A DNA stretch of 22,370 nucleotides. It comes from an uncultured bacterium. Its GTDB lineage: Bacteria > Planctomycetota > UBA1135 > GCA-002686595. Positions 1 through 7,674 of the stretch are shown here, piece after piece. The first letter of the stretch is position 1; the number at the start of each line of letters is the position of its first letter. Location: assembly GCA_913058555.1 (NCBI GenBank), contig CAJXRJ010000023.1, positions 1-22,370 on the forward strand, given 5' to 3'. The position numbers and the translations under genes are program-made. The notes under the pieces are model-generated. The model was not told the DNA's origin. It made no database searches and worked only from the letters and a program-made list of their open reading frames with translations.

Positions 1-49
1 ACGAGATCATGCCTAGTCTCGTGGGCTCGGAGATGTGTATAAGAGACAG
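1..49. other. Illumina Nextera i7 adapter (sequencing artefact)
   Basis: Bases 1-7 match the end of the P7 flow-cell primer (ACGAGAT). Bases 8-15 (CATGCCTA) match Nextera i7 index N706 as written in the primer. Bases 16-30 (GTCTCGTGGGCTCGG) are the read-2 adapter, and 31-49 (AGATGTGTATAAGAGACAG) are the Tn5 mosaic end. The blocks follow in exactly library-primer order, so this is untrimmed adapter and not genomic DNA. Any reading frame crossing it is meaningless here. Confidence 0.98.
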
Positions 50-323
50 GCAATCCGACAGCGCCTGCAGCGACGGCAATATAAGAGATAGGGTAATCAG
101 GAAAGAGGATGCCTTCATGGGTGCATCCATCGGGGCCGTCTTCAACGCCTGGGAAAACAACCCAAGCGGTGGCGGTTTGGAGGCGGCTCGCCACCACTTC
201 GCTGGCCTGGGTGAACCCGTCCAGGGTGAGTCGGGCGTGGCCTACCGGGTCGATAGGCGTTGGACTGGGGAGGCTTGAGCACGCGGAAAGGCCGAGGGCC
301 AGTAGGAGGAGACGAAGGTGCAT
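50..323 (-). CDS. Partial lipoprotein, 3' end lost at the contig edge
   Basis: A reading frame opens at ATG 323-321 and stays open to the adapter boundary, about 91 codons with no stop, so the C-terminus is missing. It begins MHLRLLLLALGLSACSS, a short basic/hydrophobic signal ending in a lipobox (LSAC, Cys15), which predicts an exported, lipid-anchored protein. A purine-rich ribosome site (GGGAGAGG) lies about 8 bases upstream, inside the last codons of the phospholipase-D-like gene, whose stop codon is only two bases away. The two genes are therefore probably co-transcribed and translationally coupled. The visible middle contains AWVVFPGVEDGPDG; I do not recognise the family. A second hydrophobic run starting with an in-frame Met (MKASSFLITLSLILPS) lies near residue 69, which is odd for a lipoprotein. 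It lies close to a mosaic-end-like stretch at 80-91, so the sequence nearest the edge may be chimeric. Confidence 0.55.
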
Positions 324-325
324 CG

Positions 326-1885
326 CTAGACCTCTCCCTTGAGGGGCAAGAGTCGGAGGAACCACTCGCGGGCGTGTTCGCCAGCGCCGACGTTGGGCTC
401 CTCGTTGAGCTCGAGCCCCTGCGTCGTCCAGCGCAGGCCGCCGTCTTCCGATCGCTGCACCCGCCATGCGTTTCGCGACTCGAGTTCTCTCTCCAGAGAC
501 GTGCGTACGACCTTCGCCAACTCGGCGCTCTCGATCAACACCCCAAGCTCGGTGTTCAGCTCCATCGAGCGTGGATCTAGATTGAGGGAACCCACGAGGA
601 CGTGCGAGTCGCCGAAAACGGCGCTCTTGGCGTGCAGGCCGAGCTTGCGCGCACGGCTTCCTGGGGATCGGTGATGGACGTGACTCCAGGCGTCTCCCCG
701 TAGCTCGTAGAGCTCCGCTCCGGCGGCGAGCAATGCGGGCCGGGCGGCTGCGTAGTAAGCGTGCACCAAGGGCTGATTGGTGCTGACGAAGGAGTTGGTC
801 AGGATGCGCACGCGCTCGCCCGACGCAACGTGCGCGCGCACGTGCTGAAGCAGCGTCTCGTCGGGCACGAGGTACGCGGTCACGATCAAAACGTCGCCGT
901 TGTTGCTGTCCATTGCGTTCTCGAAGGCACGGCCGAGAATGGTGGTGGCGCCCTCTGCCGCGAGGTCAGCGGCGTCGTGCAGCACCTGCGCCCGCCCGGG
1001 CAGCATCTGGTCCCGGGCGCGCTGAAGCGCGCCCAGCCAATCGTCCTTGGTGTAGGCGCGCCGGGCCTCCAACCGTTGGTCCTGGGCGTGTAGGCCACGC
1101 AACGTAGAGCGAGCACTCGCGTGCATCGGGTCGCGGCTGCCGGCCGCGGCTTTCGCGGCGAGGGCGCCCAGGGGAACGGTGAAGGGGCCGTTCCAGAATT
1201 CGTCGAAGGAGTTCGACAATCCCTCGAGGACCGGGCCCGCAGCGAGGAGGTCGAAGTCCCGCAGGTCAGCCTCTTCCCCAAGGCCAAAGTACTCGTCGCC
1301 GACGTTGCGTCCGCCGTGGATGCCGGCGACGCCGTCCACCACGAATAGCTTGTTGTGCATGCGATGGTCGAGCCGCTCGAGGTTCTCCGCTAGCTCGAGC
1401 GCCTTCCAGATGCCCCCCCGGTGCAGTGCTGGGTTGAACACGCGGATCTCGACGTTGGGGTGGAGGTCGAGGGCCCCGTCGAGATCCTGGTTCCCCTCCA
1501 GCCGGAAGCCGTCGATCAGGAGCCTGACTCGCACCCCGCGGTCGGCCGCATCCATGAGCCGGTCGAGGAGCAGGCTCCCGCACCCGTCCTCGTGCCAGAG
1601 GTACGACTGCGCATCGATCGAGGATTCGGCCGCCGTGGCCAGGGCGAGCCGCACGTCGAAGCCCGCGTCGCCCCGGTCGAGGGGCGCAAAGAGCGAGTCT
1701 CTCCCGTCAATAGGCGCCGCAAAGATGCGACCCAGGGAAGAGCCTTCCACGGGACGGAGGGCCGCGCTGGGGACGCGCGGGATGTCGCCAGGGTGGATCG
1801 TCGCCACGCAGCCCGCAAGCGCGGCGGAGAGCAGAAACCCGGCAAGCCAGCGGGGTTTCGAGGGCGGCAGGTGGTGGCACGGCAT
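326..1885 (-). CDS. Phospholipase D family lipoprotein, cardiolipin synthase C-like
   Basis: This 519-residue protein has two phospholipase D (HKD) half-sites. The first is HNKLFVVD (His177, Lys179, Asp184). The second is LHAKSAVFGD (His418, Lys420), followed by GSLNLDPRS at 432-440. The arrangement and length fit the ClsC branch of bacterial cardiolipin synthases, which join phospholipids by transphosphatidylation, though a phospholipase role cannot be excluded. In the second motif the usual Asp position is Gly425 with Asp shifted to 426, a mild deviation. The N-terminus (residues 1-26) is a signal with lipobox LAGC, Cys26, so the protein should be membrane-anchored outside the cytoplasm. 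No clear ribosome site precedes the ATG, but the lipobox supports this start. A truncated lipoprotein gene follows two bases after the stop. Confidence 0.9.
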   Translation of the reverse strand: MPCHHLPPSKPRWLAGFLLSAALAGCVATIHPGDIPRVPSAALRPVEGSSLGRIFAAPIDGRDSLFAPLDRGDAGFDVRLALATAAESSIDAQSYLWHEDGCGSLLLDRLMDAADRGVRVRLLIDGFRLEGNQDLDGALDLHPNVEIRVFNPALHRGGIWKALELAENLERLDHRMHNKLFVVDGVAGIHGGRNVGDEYFGLGEEADLRDFDLLAAGPVLEGLSNSFDEFWNGPFTVPLGALAAKAAAGSRDPMHASARSTLRGLHAQDQRLEARRAYTKDDWLGALQRARDQMLPGRAQVLHDAADLAAEGATTILGRAFENAMDSNNGDVLIVTAYLVPDETLLQHVRAHVASGERVRILTNSFVSTNQPLVHAYYAAARPALLAAGAELYELRGDAWSHVHHRSPGSRARKLGLHAKSAVFGDSHVLVGSLNLDPRSMELNTELGVLIESAELAKVVRTSLERELESRNAWRVQRSEDGGLRWTTQGLELNEEPNVGAGEHAREWFLRLLPLKGEV

Positions 1886-2334
1886 CGGCGCATTTTATGG
1901 GGGGGAGAGGCGCAGCGATGACGCCCACGCCGGAAACGGTGAGGCGCCGGGAGTCGCGGGAGCGGCCTCGGCCGCCGGAAGCCGTCGGTGCGAGCGCCCA
2001 GGCCCGAGCTTGCCCTTGGCCTCCGTCTGTCCGAAACGCGGGGGCTCGGCGTCCCCTAGGGAAGCCCATTCGGCGACCGCCATGGACGCCCAGGTCGCGA
2101 CGCGAGGATCGGAAGTTACCGGTGAAGTGGGGGATGGCAAAGGCCCCTACGCTCCCGTGGTGGGGCCACCCCGCAAAGAAAGGCGAAGGCGGTTACGCGG
2201 CGGGGGGGGCGGTTGATCCTCGCATGGTAGGCTGGTGGCTCAAACACAACTTAGCGGGGACCTCGCGTTGACATTCGACCACTCTCGGTCGTCACGATCC
2301 GGTCGCCTCCTCTGAGCCATTTCGAGGAGCGACT
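1886..2334. other. Intergenic region between divergent genes
   Basis: This 449-base, very GC-rich gap separates the phospholipase-D-like gene (leftward) from the DUF1611 operon (rightward) and should hold both promoters. A plus-strand open frame at 1897-2271 encodes an Arg/Pro-rich peptide with no recognisable domain and is probably spurious. Only the right end has readable signals: a TTGACA box at 2268, a CGACC/GGTCG inverted repeat at 2276-2291, and a repeated CGGTCG at 2286 and 2300. Confidence 0.5.
2268..2296 (+). promoter_or_regulatory. Candidate promoter of the DUF1611-racemase operon
   Basis: A perfect TTGACA -35 box lies at 2268-2273, about 62 bases before the DUF1611 start. With a 17-18 base spacer the -10 position reads GTCACG or TCACGA, a poor match, so this would be a weak or activator-dependent promoter. 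The spacer contains an inverted repeat (CGACC, 6 bases, GGTCG at 2276-2291) that could be an operator. This rests on one good hexamer only. Confidence 0.3.
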
Positions 2335-3456
2335 ATGTCCGCATCACCGCTATCCGCGTCGAATGACGCGCGGAGCGCTACCGCAATTGTCTATTGCGAA
2401 GGCCACTTTGCCGCCATTGACGGCAAGACCGCCAATGGGCTTGTCCGCCATTCGGAGAAGTACGAGATCCTCTCGGTGATCGACGGCCAGCAGGCTGGGC
2501 TCGATGCCGGAGAGGTGCTCGATGGGGAGCCCAACGGCATCCCCATCTGCCGCGACCTGGCCCATGGGCTGGAGCTCGCCGGTACCCTGCCCGACTACTT
2601 CGTCTTTGGGATCGCGCCGGCGAGCGGCATGCTGTCGTCCAAGGAGCGCGCTATCGTGCTTCGGGCCATGGGGCTCGGCATGAACGTGGTGAACGGGCTC
2701 CATGAGTTCCTGAACGACGACCCCGAGTTTGTTGCAGCGGCCGCCGCGGCGAGGGTGCAGATCCTCGACGTCCGCCGGCCGCGCCCCCAGAAGGACCTTC
2801 GGATCTTCACGGGTCGCCTCGCGGAGGTCACGTGTCCACGGATCGCCGTGCTCGGGACGGACTGCGCCATCGGTAAACGCACGACCGCCAACGTGCTTGC
2901 ACAGGCCCTTGGCGCCCGCGGCATCAAAGCGGTCATGGTCGGGACCGGCCAGACGGGGCTCATGCAAGGCGCCCGCTACGGCCTGGCGCTCGACGCCGTT
3001 CCATCGCAGTTTTGTGCGGGGGAGCTTGAGGCGACCATCCTCGAGGCGTTTGAGGGAGAGGACCCCGACGTGATCATCGTCGAGGGGCAGGGCGCGCTCA
3101 GCCATCCGGCCTATTCGACATCGTCGTTCATCCTTCGGGGAAGCTGTCCTGGGGGGGTCGTGCTTCAGCACGCGCCGGGCCGCTCGCACCGCTGCGACTT
3201 TCCGGGGCTGGCGATGCCGACCCTGGCCAGCGAGATCAAGCTGATCGAGACCTTCGCGGACACCAAGGTGATCGGCGTCACGATCAACCACGAGCACATG
3301 ACTGGCGACGACGTCGACACGGCCATTGCTCTATACGAATGCGAGTTCGGTATTCCCGCCACCGACGCGCTCACGAAGTCGCCTGAGCGGTTGGTCGAGA
3401 TGGTCCTTGGGGCCTTCCCGGAGCTGCGGACGAAGCTCGTAACCGGAGCGCGATGA
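2335..3456 (+). CDS. DUF1611 family P-loop protein (DgcN-like)
   Basis: A 373-residue protein with the two-part DUF1611 layout: an N-terminal Rossmann-like half (about residues 15-165) and a C-terminal P-loop half. The P-loop is GTDCAIGKRTT at 174-184, with Lys181 as the phosphate-binding residue. A Walker-B-like strand, IIVEGQGALSHPAY, lies at 247-260. Characterised members (DgcN) N-acetylate D-glutamate before racemisation by a partner enzyme; the acyl substrate here is unknown. The start has a good ribosome site, GAGGAG, five bases before the ATG. The stop overlaps the next gene as ATGA, so the two are translationally coupled. The partner here is a PLP-type racemase, whereas DgcN is normally paired with the enolase-superfamily epimerase DgcA. 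Family assignment is firm; the reaction is inference. Confidence 0.88.
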   Translation: MSASPLSASNDARSATAIVYCEGHFAAIDGKTANGLVRHSEKYEILSVIDGQQAGLDAGEVLDGEPNGIPICRDLAHGLELAGTLPDYFVFGIAPASGMLSSKERAIVLRAMGLGMNVVNGLHEFLNDDPEFVAAAAAARVQILDVRRPRPQKDLRIFTGRLAEVTCPRIAVLGTDCAIGKRTTANVLAQALGARGIKAVMVGTGQTGLMQGARYGLALDAVPSQFCAGELEATILEAFEGEDPDVIIVEGQGALSHPAYSTSSFILRGSCPGGVVLQHAPGRSHRCDFPGLAMPTLASEIKLIETFADTKVIGVTINHEHMTGDDVDTAIALYECEFGIPATDALTKSPERLVEMVLGAFPELRTKLVTGAR

Positions 3457-4556
3457 GCGCGCCGCGCTTGGAGATCGATCTCGACAAGATTCAGCACAAC
3501 GCCCGAACCCTCGTCGAGCGACTGGCGCTTCGGGGTATCTCGGTCACAGGCGTCACGAAGGCGAGCCTCGGCTCCCCTGAAATCGCCTGCGCCATGCTGC
3601 GCGGGGGAGTGAAGGGGCTCGCTGACTCGCGTATCGAGAACATCGAAGCCATGCGGCGCGCGGGCGTGATGGCCTCGATGGCACTCATTCGATCTCCGAT
3701 GCTGAGCCAGGCAGAGCGGGTCGTCGCCCACGCGGACGTCAGCTTCAACACGGAGCTCGATGTTCTCGGCAAGCTCTCGTCCGTGGCGAAGGAGGCGAGG
3801 AAGACCCACGGAGTCGTGCTCATGGTCGAACTGGGGGACCTTCGGGAGGGCATCCTGCCGCGCGATCTCGAGCACGCGATTCTTGGCACGCTGCGACTGC
3901 CGAACATCGTGCTTATGGGAATCGGCACTAACCTCGCTTGCCGAAGCGGAGTCGTGCCCAGCCCGGAGAACATGGGGGAGCTCTCTGCCCTGGCGGAGTC
4001 CCTGGAGGATCGCCTCGGGATTGAGATCCCCACGGTCTCTGGGGGCAACTCGGCGAACCTGGAATGGGCGCTCGGGACGACGCACGTCGGACGGGTCAAT
4101 GATCTCCGTTTGGGGGAAGCGATTCTCCTCGGGTGCGAGCCGCTCACGCGGCAGCCGATCGAGGGGCTGCACACGGACGCGATCACGCTTGTCGCCGAGG
4201 TGATCGAGGCGAAGCAAAAGCCAACGCTTCCGTGGGGCGACATCGCGCAATCGGCGTTTGGTGACTCGTCGCGTCCCAAGGATCAGGGCCGGATCCGCCA
4301 GACGATCTTTGCGGTGGGACGTCAGGACATCGATCCGGAGGGCCTCTACCTGCCCGAAGGCACGGAGCTCCTCGGCGCCAGCAGCGACCACCTCGTCGCC
4401 AACCTTGGGACGAGCCATCTCCCCGTCGGGGCAGAGATGACCTTCCAGCTCAACTACAGCGCGCTGCTGCGCGCCATGACGTCAAGCTTCGTCGGCAAGG
4501 TGGTGAAAACGCCGCGCGCCGGGGCACCTGTCGTTCGCCCGCCCTTGGTGGGATGA
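3453..4556 (+). CDS. PLP-dependent alanine/ornithine racemase family enzyme
   Basis: A 367-residue protein of the fold-type III, alanine-racemase-like barrel family, closest in motif content to ornithine racemase (Orr). The PLP-binding lysine is Lys36 in GVTKAS, on the first barrel strand. ADSRIENI follows in the order seen in this family, as do VELGDLREGI, SGGNSANL and the glycine-rich LRLGEAILLG phosphate-binding region. It should interconvert D- and L-forms of a basic or small amino acid in the cytoplasm. The start overlaps the DUF1611 stop by four bases (ATGA), which implies a joint function, perhaps acylation or activation of an amino acid followed by racemisation or the reverse. The specificity, ornithine or another amino acid, cannot be read from sequence alone. 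Confidence 0.88.
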   Translation: MSAPRLEIDLDKIQHNARTLVERLALRGISVTGVTKASLGSPEIACAMLRGGVKGLADSRIENIEAMRRAGVMASMALIRSPMLSQAERVVAHADVSFNTELDVLGKLSSVAKEARKTHGVVLMVELGDLREGILPRDLEHAILGTLRLPNIVLMGIGTNLACRSGVVPSPENMGELSALAESLEDRLGIEIPTVSGGNSANLEWALGTTHVGRVNDLRLGEAILLGCEPLTRQPIEGLHTDAITLVAEVIEAKQKPTLPWGDIAQSAFGDSSRPKDQGRIRQTIFAVGRQDIDPEGLYLPEGTELLGASSDHLVANLGTSHLPVGAEMTFQLNYSALLRAMTSSFVGKVVKTPRAGAPVVRPPLVG

Positions 4557-4638
4557 GGGCGCGCGGCGGCGCCTGAATCCGGATCGGGAGCACCTCCACG
4601 TTGTTCCTGCTGCCGCCGCAGAGCGGGTGTCGGCGGGT

Positions 4639-7443
4639 CTACTTCTTGTTCGCCGGTGCTCCGAGTTGGATGAGGGCACGGGCCAGTGCGCCTCCCACCT
4701 GGAGGTAGGTCTCGGCGTTGCCGTTGTAGTGGAAGTCTTGGTTGCGGGGGGACGCGGAGGCGGGCTTCCAGAAGTCGCGGGTCTCGACGGTCAGGACGTT
4801 GCCATTGAAGTCGGGGTATCTGGCGGTGTCGCCGCTGACGGCCAGCTGGGCTTCCGCCACGGCGAGGTGGTTGCCGGTCATGTCCCAGCCGTGAAAACCG
4901 ATGGTGGCGATGGCGAAGGGGGCGCGCGGGGCCTTGAACTCGGTGCGGAGGGTTCGGATGAGGTGGACGAGGTTCTGCTCGTAGCGGGCGGCGAGGGCGG
5001 GGTCGCCGTCCTTGTGGCCCTGCCACCAGGCGAAGCCGGCGATCTCGTAGCCCCGGCCCGCGTACTGGGGGAAGTGGTCCTGGAAGTGGTCGAGGATTTC
5101 GTGGGCGGCGCCAAAGCAGTCGTCGTACTGCTTGCCGGCGTACCAATCGACTTCCTTGCCGGGGTCCTCTGCGGTCCAGGAGGGGATCTTGTCTCCGTAG
5201 CCGGCGTAGGTACGGCCGCCATGGGTGAAGCGCTCGCTCCCGGGGGGGAGGAAGTCCCACCCGAGGCTTCGGTTGCCTTGGGAGGTCTTCAGGATCAGGA
5301 CGGGCCCTTCGTGATGGTCGCCCATGACGTGTCCGAACTCGAGTTCAGGGCCAATGGAGTTCGCACCCGCGCCGCAGCCGACGGTGAGGGCATGGTCCGC
5401 GGTGGCGGTGATGAGCCCCTTGTAGTGAACGTCGTCGCGCACGGACCACTGGCCTTCGTCATCGAGCAGGTGGGGGTATCGCCCTTCGGTCTTGGCGATC
5501 GTCGTGAGGGTGCCGGGAACGTCGCTGCGGGAGATCCATCCGAGGCCATCGGCGGCCTCCGTGAAGAAGGTGATCTCGAAGGGGTAGGTCTCGCCGGCTT
5601 CGAACCGGAAGGGCGTGCGAATCGGCGTCTCGCCCACCTCGCGGCGGTGGACCTCGACGCCTTGGACGGACATGACGTTATAGGTGGACTCGGCGTAGCC
5701 CGGGTTGAGTTCGTAGGTGCCGGCTTGGTCGAGCTTGATGGAGCCCCGCACGACCTGCGTCCCTCCGCCCGGGAATGGTGTGGGCCGGACGCCGCCGAAG
5801 GCGGGGAGCTCTTGGGTTTGGAGCGGTATCATCGCTCCGTAGTTGGCGTCCTCGGAGTAAGCGCCGGGGTAGACCGAGACCACGGGGTCCAGGAACTCGG
5901 CTCCCCAGCGGGTGCTTGGGCCGTTGACCTGGCCGATGCCGACCATGTTCGACTGGCCGGCGAGGATGTAGACCTTGACGGGACGCTCCCTCGATGCGCC
6001 CGCGTGGGCCCGCTCGACCATGAAGTTCGTGATCGCCTCCGACTGGAACCATCCGCTCCACATGTCGTGGCCGCGGCCTGCCAGGACGGAGACCTCGACC
6101 GGACCGCCAAGCGCGGAGTATCGTGTCTTGAGCGCCGCGGAATTCGCGTCGAGGGGAACGACCGTATCGCTGTCCCCGTGGATGTGGAGGATCGGGACGC
6201 GGGCTGCCGCGAGGGCGTCGAGGCGTTCGATGGGATTGTGCACCGGGAGCTGGGCTTTGAGTTCGGCGGCGCTTAGCCCGTAGGCGGGCGCCGCTCTCTC
6301 GACGCCGGGGTAGCTGGCGATGTCGCAGACCGGGTAGATACCGGCGACTCCGGCGACGCATTCGGGATGCAGAGTGGCCCAGCCGTAAAGCATCAGGCCG
6401 CCGCGGCTGCGGGCCAGGAGGACCGGGCGTTGGGCGAATCCGCGCGCCTTGGTGAGGTACGCGTAGAGGGCGTCGTAGTGTTCTCGGCCCTCGGGGCTGC
6501 CGTAGGACTCGCCGATGTCGATGCCGGCGATGGCGATGCCCTTGGCCAGTAGGCGATCGATCATCCACGCCTCTTCAGGGCCGGGTGTGCGTGGCCGCAC
6601 CGGGGCGTACCAGACCCAGGGCATGGGGCCGCTTCTGCGGGTCTCGGCGGTGGGTTCGATCACGAAAGCGGTGAGGCCGTTGAGGGTGAAGACCTTGCCG
6701 GGGCGGGGGAGGGTCTTGGGCGCGCGCCGGGGATCGTCTGCGGGGACGGAGGGCATGGCGGCGAGATCCAAGGACTGGATCCACGCGTTCCGGAACTGCA
6801 CTTCGTTGTGGTGACCCTGCAGTTTGATCGGGAGCGGGCTCGGTCCCTCCGGTTTGCCCGCGCCGGTCTTGCGGGCCAGGGACACGTCGTCATGGATCAG
6901 TTTGCCGTTCTGGAAGACCGTGATCCGGGCGTTCTCGGTCTTCCGGTCCCCAGTGAAGCGCGCGGCGCGGAAGAGGATGTCGTAGCTCTGCCAAACGCCG
7001 GCCGGCTCGGAGGCGAGTCGATCGGGCTTCTTGAGACGGTAGAGGGAACCGCAGTCCCATGCCTGATAGTCGCCCGTGGCCACGCCGAACGAGTCGAGGA
7101 TCTGGAGCTCGTAGCGCTGCTGGATGTAGACGCCGGAGTTGCCGTTCTTCTCGCGCTCGTCGTTCGACGCCTTGTTGACTTTGAACTCAAGGTGCATGGA
7201 GAAGTCGCCGTAGGGTTCGGGCGTCACGACGCTGTCCCATGCGGGTGAAGCGGTCAGTACGCCGTCTTCAAATCTCCAACGGCCAGGGCCGTCTGCCTCG
7301 GGGACCATCCGGTGCGTGTCCTTCCCAATGAGCTGGATCCCACCTGCTGGGACCTGGGAGAAGTCGAGTGGATCGGAGGGCGCGTCCTTCTGCGGAGCGG
7401 CTGCGGGCGGGAGAAGGCAGAGCGCGATGAGGATCGGGAGCAT
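4639..7443 (-). CDS. Exported three-domain hydrolase: DUF1080, alpha/beta hydrolase, SGNH sialate-O-acetylesterase-like
   Basis: A 934-residue protein with an N-terminal signal peptide (about residues 1-16). Residues ~25-226 are a DUF1080 domain, a concanavalin-like family now linked to 3-keto-disaccharide hydrolysis, with the typical NGNSGVYIQ and HHNEVQFRNAWI. Residues ~250-478 are an alpha/beta hydrolase with candidate nucleophile Ser346 (ARSRGG), acid Asp424 or Asp426 (HGDSD) and His459 (GRGHD). Residues ~488-930 resemble sialate O-acetylesterases (SASA): GQSN with Ser498, WWQGHKDG near 806, and a C-terminal DFHYN (Asp903, His905). Between GQSN and WWQG lies a beta-rich insert (about 565-700). 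All three active sites look intact. The likely role is breakdown of acetylated, oxidised polysaccharide outside the cytoplasm. No strong ribosome site precedes the ATG. It diverges from the sigma-fusion gene and converges on the racemase gene. Confidence 0.85.
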   Translation of the reverse strand: MLPILIALCLLPPAAAPQKDAPSDPLDFSQVPAGGIQLIGKDTHRMVPEADGPGRWRFEDGVLTASPAWDSVVTPEPYGDFSMHLEFKVNKASNDEREKNGNSGVYIQQRYELQILDSFGVATGDYQAWDCGSLYRLKKPDRLASEPAGVWQSYDILFRAARFTGDRKTENARITVFQNGKLIHDDVSLARKTGAGKPEGPSPLPIKLQGHHNEVQFRNAWIQSLDLAAMPSVPADDPRRAPKTLPRPGKVFTLNGLTAFVIEPTAETRRSGPMPWVWYAPVRPRTPGPEEAWMIDRLLAKGIAIAGIDIGESYGSPEGREHYDALYAYLTKARGFAQRPVLLARSRGGLMLYGWATLHPECVAGVAGIYPVCDIASYPGVERAAPAYGLSAAELKAQLPVHNPIERLDALAAARVPILHIHGDSDTVVPLDANSAALKTRYSALGGPVEVSVLAGRGHDMWSGWFQSEAITNFMVERAHAGASRERPVKVYILAGQSNMVGIGQVNGPSTRWGAEFLDPVVSVYPGAYSEDANYGAMIPLQTQELPAFGGVRPTPFPGGGTQVVRGSIKLDQAGTYELNPGYAESTYNVMSVQGVEVHRREVGETPIRTPFRFEAGETYPFEITFFTEAADGLGWISRSDVPGTLTTIAKTEGRYPHLLDDEGQWSVRDDVHYKGLITATADHALTVGCGAGANSIGPELEFGHVMGDHHEGPVLILKTSQGNRSLGWDFLPPGSERFTHGGRTYAGYGDKIPSWTAEDPGKEVDWYAGKQYDDCFGAAHEILDHFQDHFPQYAGRGYEIAGFAWWQGHKDGDPALAARYEQNLVHLIRTLRTEFKAPRAPFAIATIGFHGWDMTGNHLAVAEAQLAVSGDTARYPDFNGNVLTVETRDFWKPASASPRNQDFHYNGNAETYLQVGGALARALIQLGAPANKK

Positions 7444-7674
7444 GGGTGGAGTCTAGGGGATGGTCCGAATCCCCTCGGCCTGCTCTCCCGGTCAACTCCA
7501 GGCGCCACGCGCTAGCGGGCATCCGCCTTCGCGCCAGCACGGCGGCTGCGCCGTTGCACCGCAGCGGCGCGCTGGCCTGTGCCGTCTCGTGTCCATTCCC
7601 GTGGGGCTGCCAGGCATACGCCCTGCCCGAAGATTTTCGGATGGCGCTCGACGTTTTTGGGGGCGGCGGTATCC
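7444..7674. promoter_or_regulatory. Shared divergent promoter region
   Basis: These 231 bases separate the three-domain hydrolase (leftward) from the sigma-fusion gene (rightward). An exact inverted repeat, AGGGGAT (7455-7461), 7 bases, ATCCCCT (7469-7475), starts 12 bases before the hydrolase ATG and could be an operator or a leader hairpin. A second repeat, GCTGCG (7545-7550) and CGCAGC (7560-7565), lies mid-gap. I could not place convincing -10/-35 boxes, which would fit ECF-type promoters of unknown consensus. Confidence 0.35.

Noticed and set aside
50..323. SYLF/YSC84 lipid-binding domain in the truncated lipoprotein (from AWVVFPGVEDG)
   Set aside because: The VVFP block is similar, but the glycine-rich GGxxGxG segment that should follow is absent.
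1897..2271. Plus-strand open frame of 124 residues in the gap before the DUF1611 gene
   Set aside because: Arg/Pro-rich composition typical of a GC-rich non-coding frame, no ribosome site, no domain.
4557..4638. Terminator between the convergent racemase and hydrolase genes
   Set aside because: The GC-rich gap shows no stem of useful length followed by a T-run.
4627..6276. Long plus-strand open frame opposite the three-domain hydrolase
   Set aside because: It is antisense to a gene with three recognisable domains, and its Gly/Val/Glu-rich sequence has no motif.
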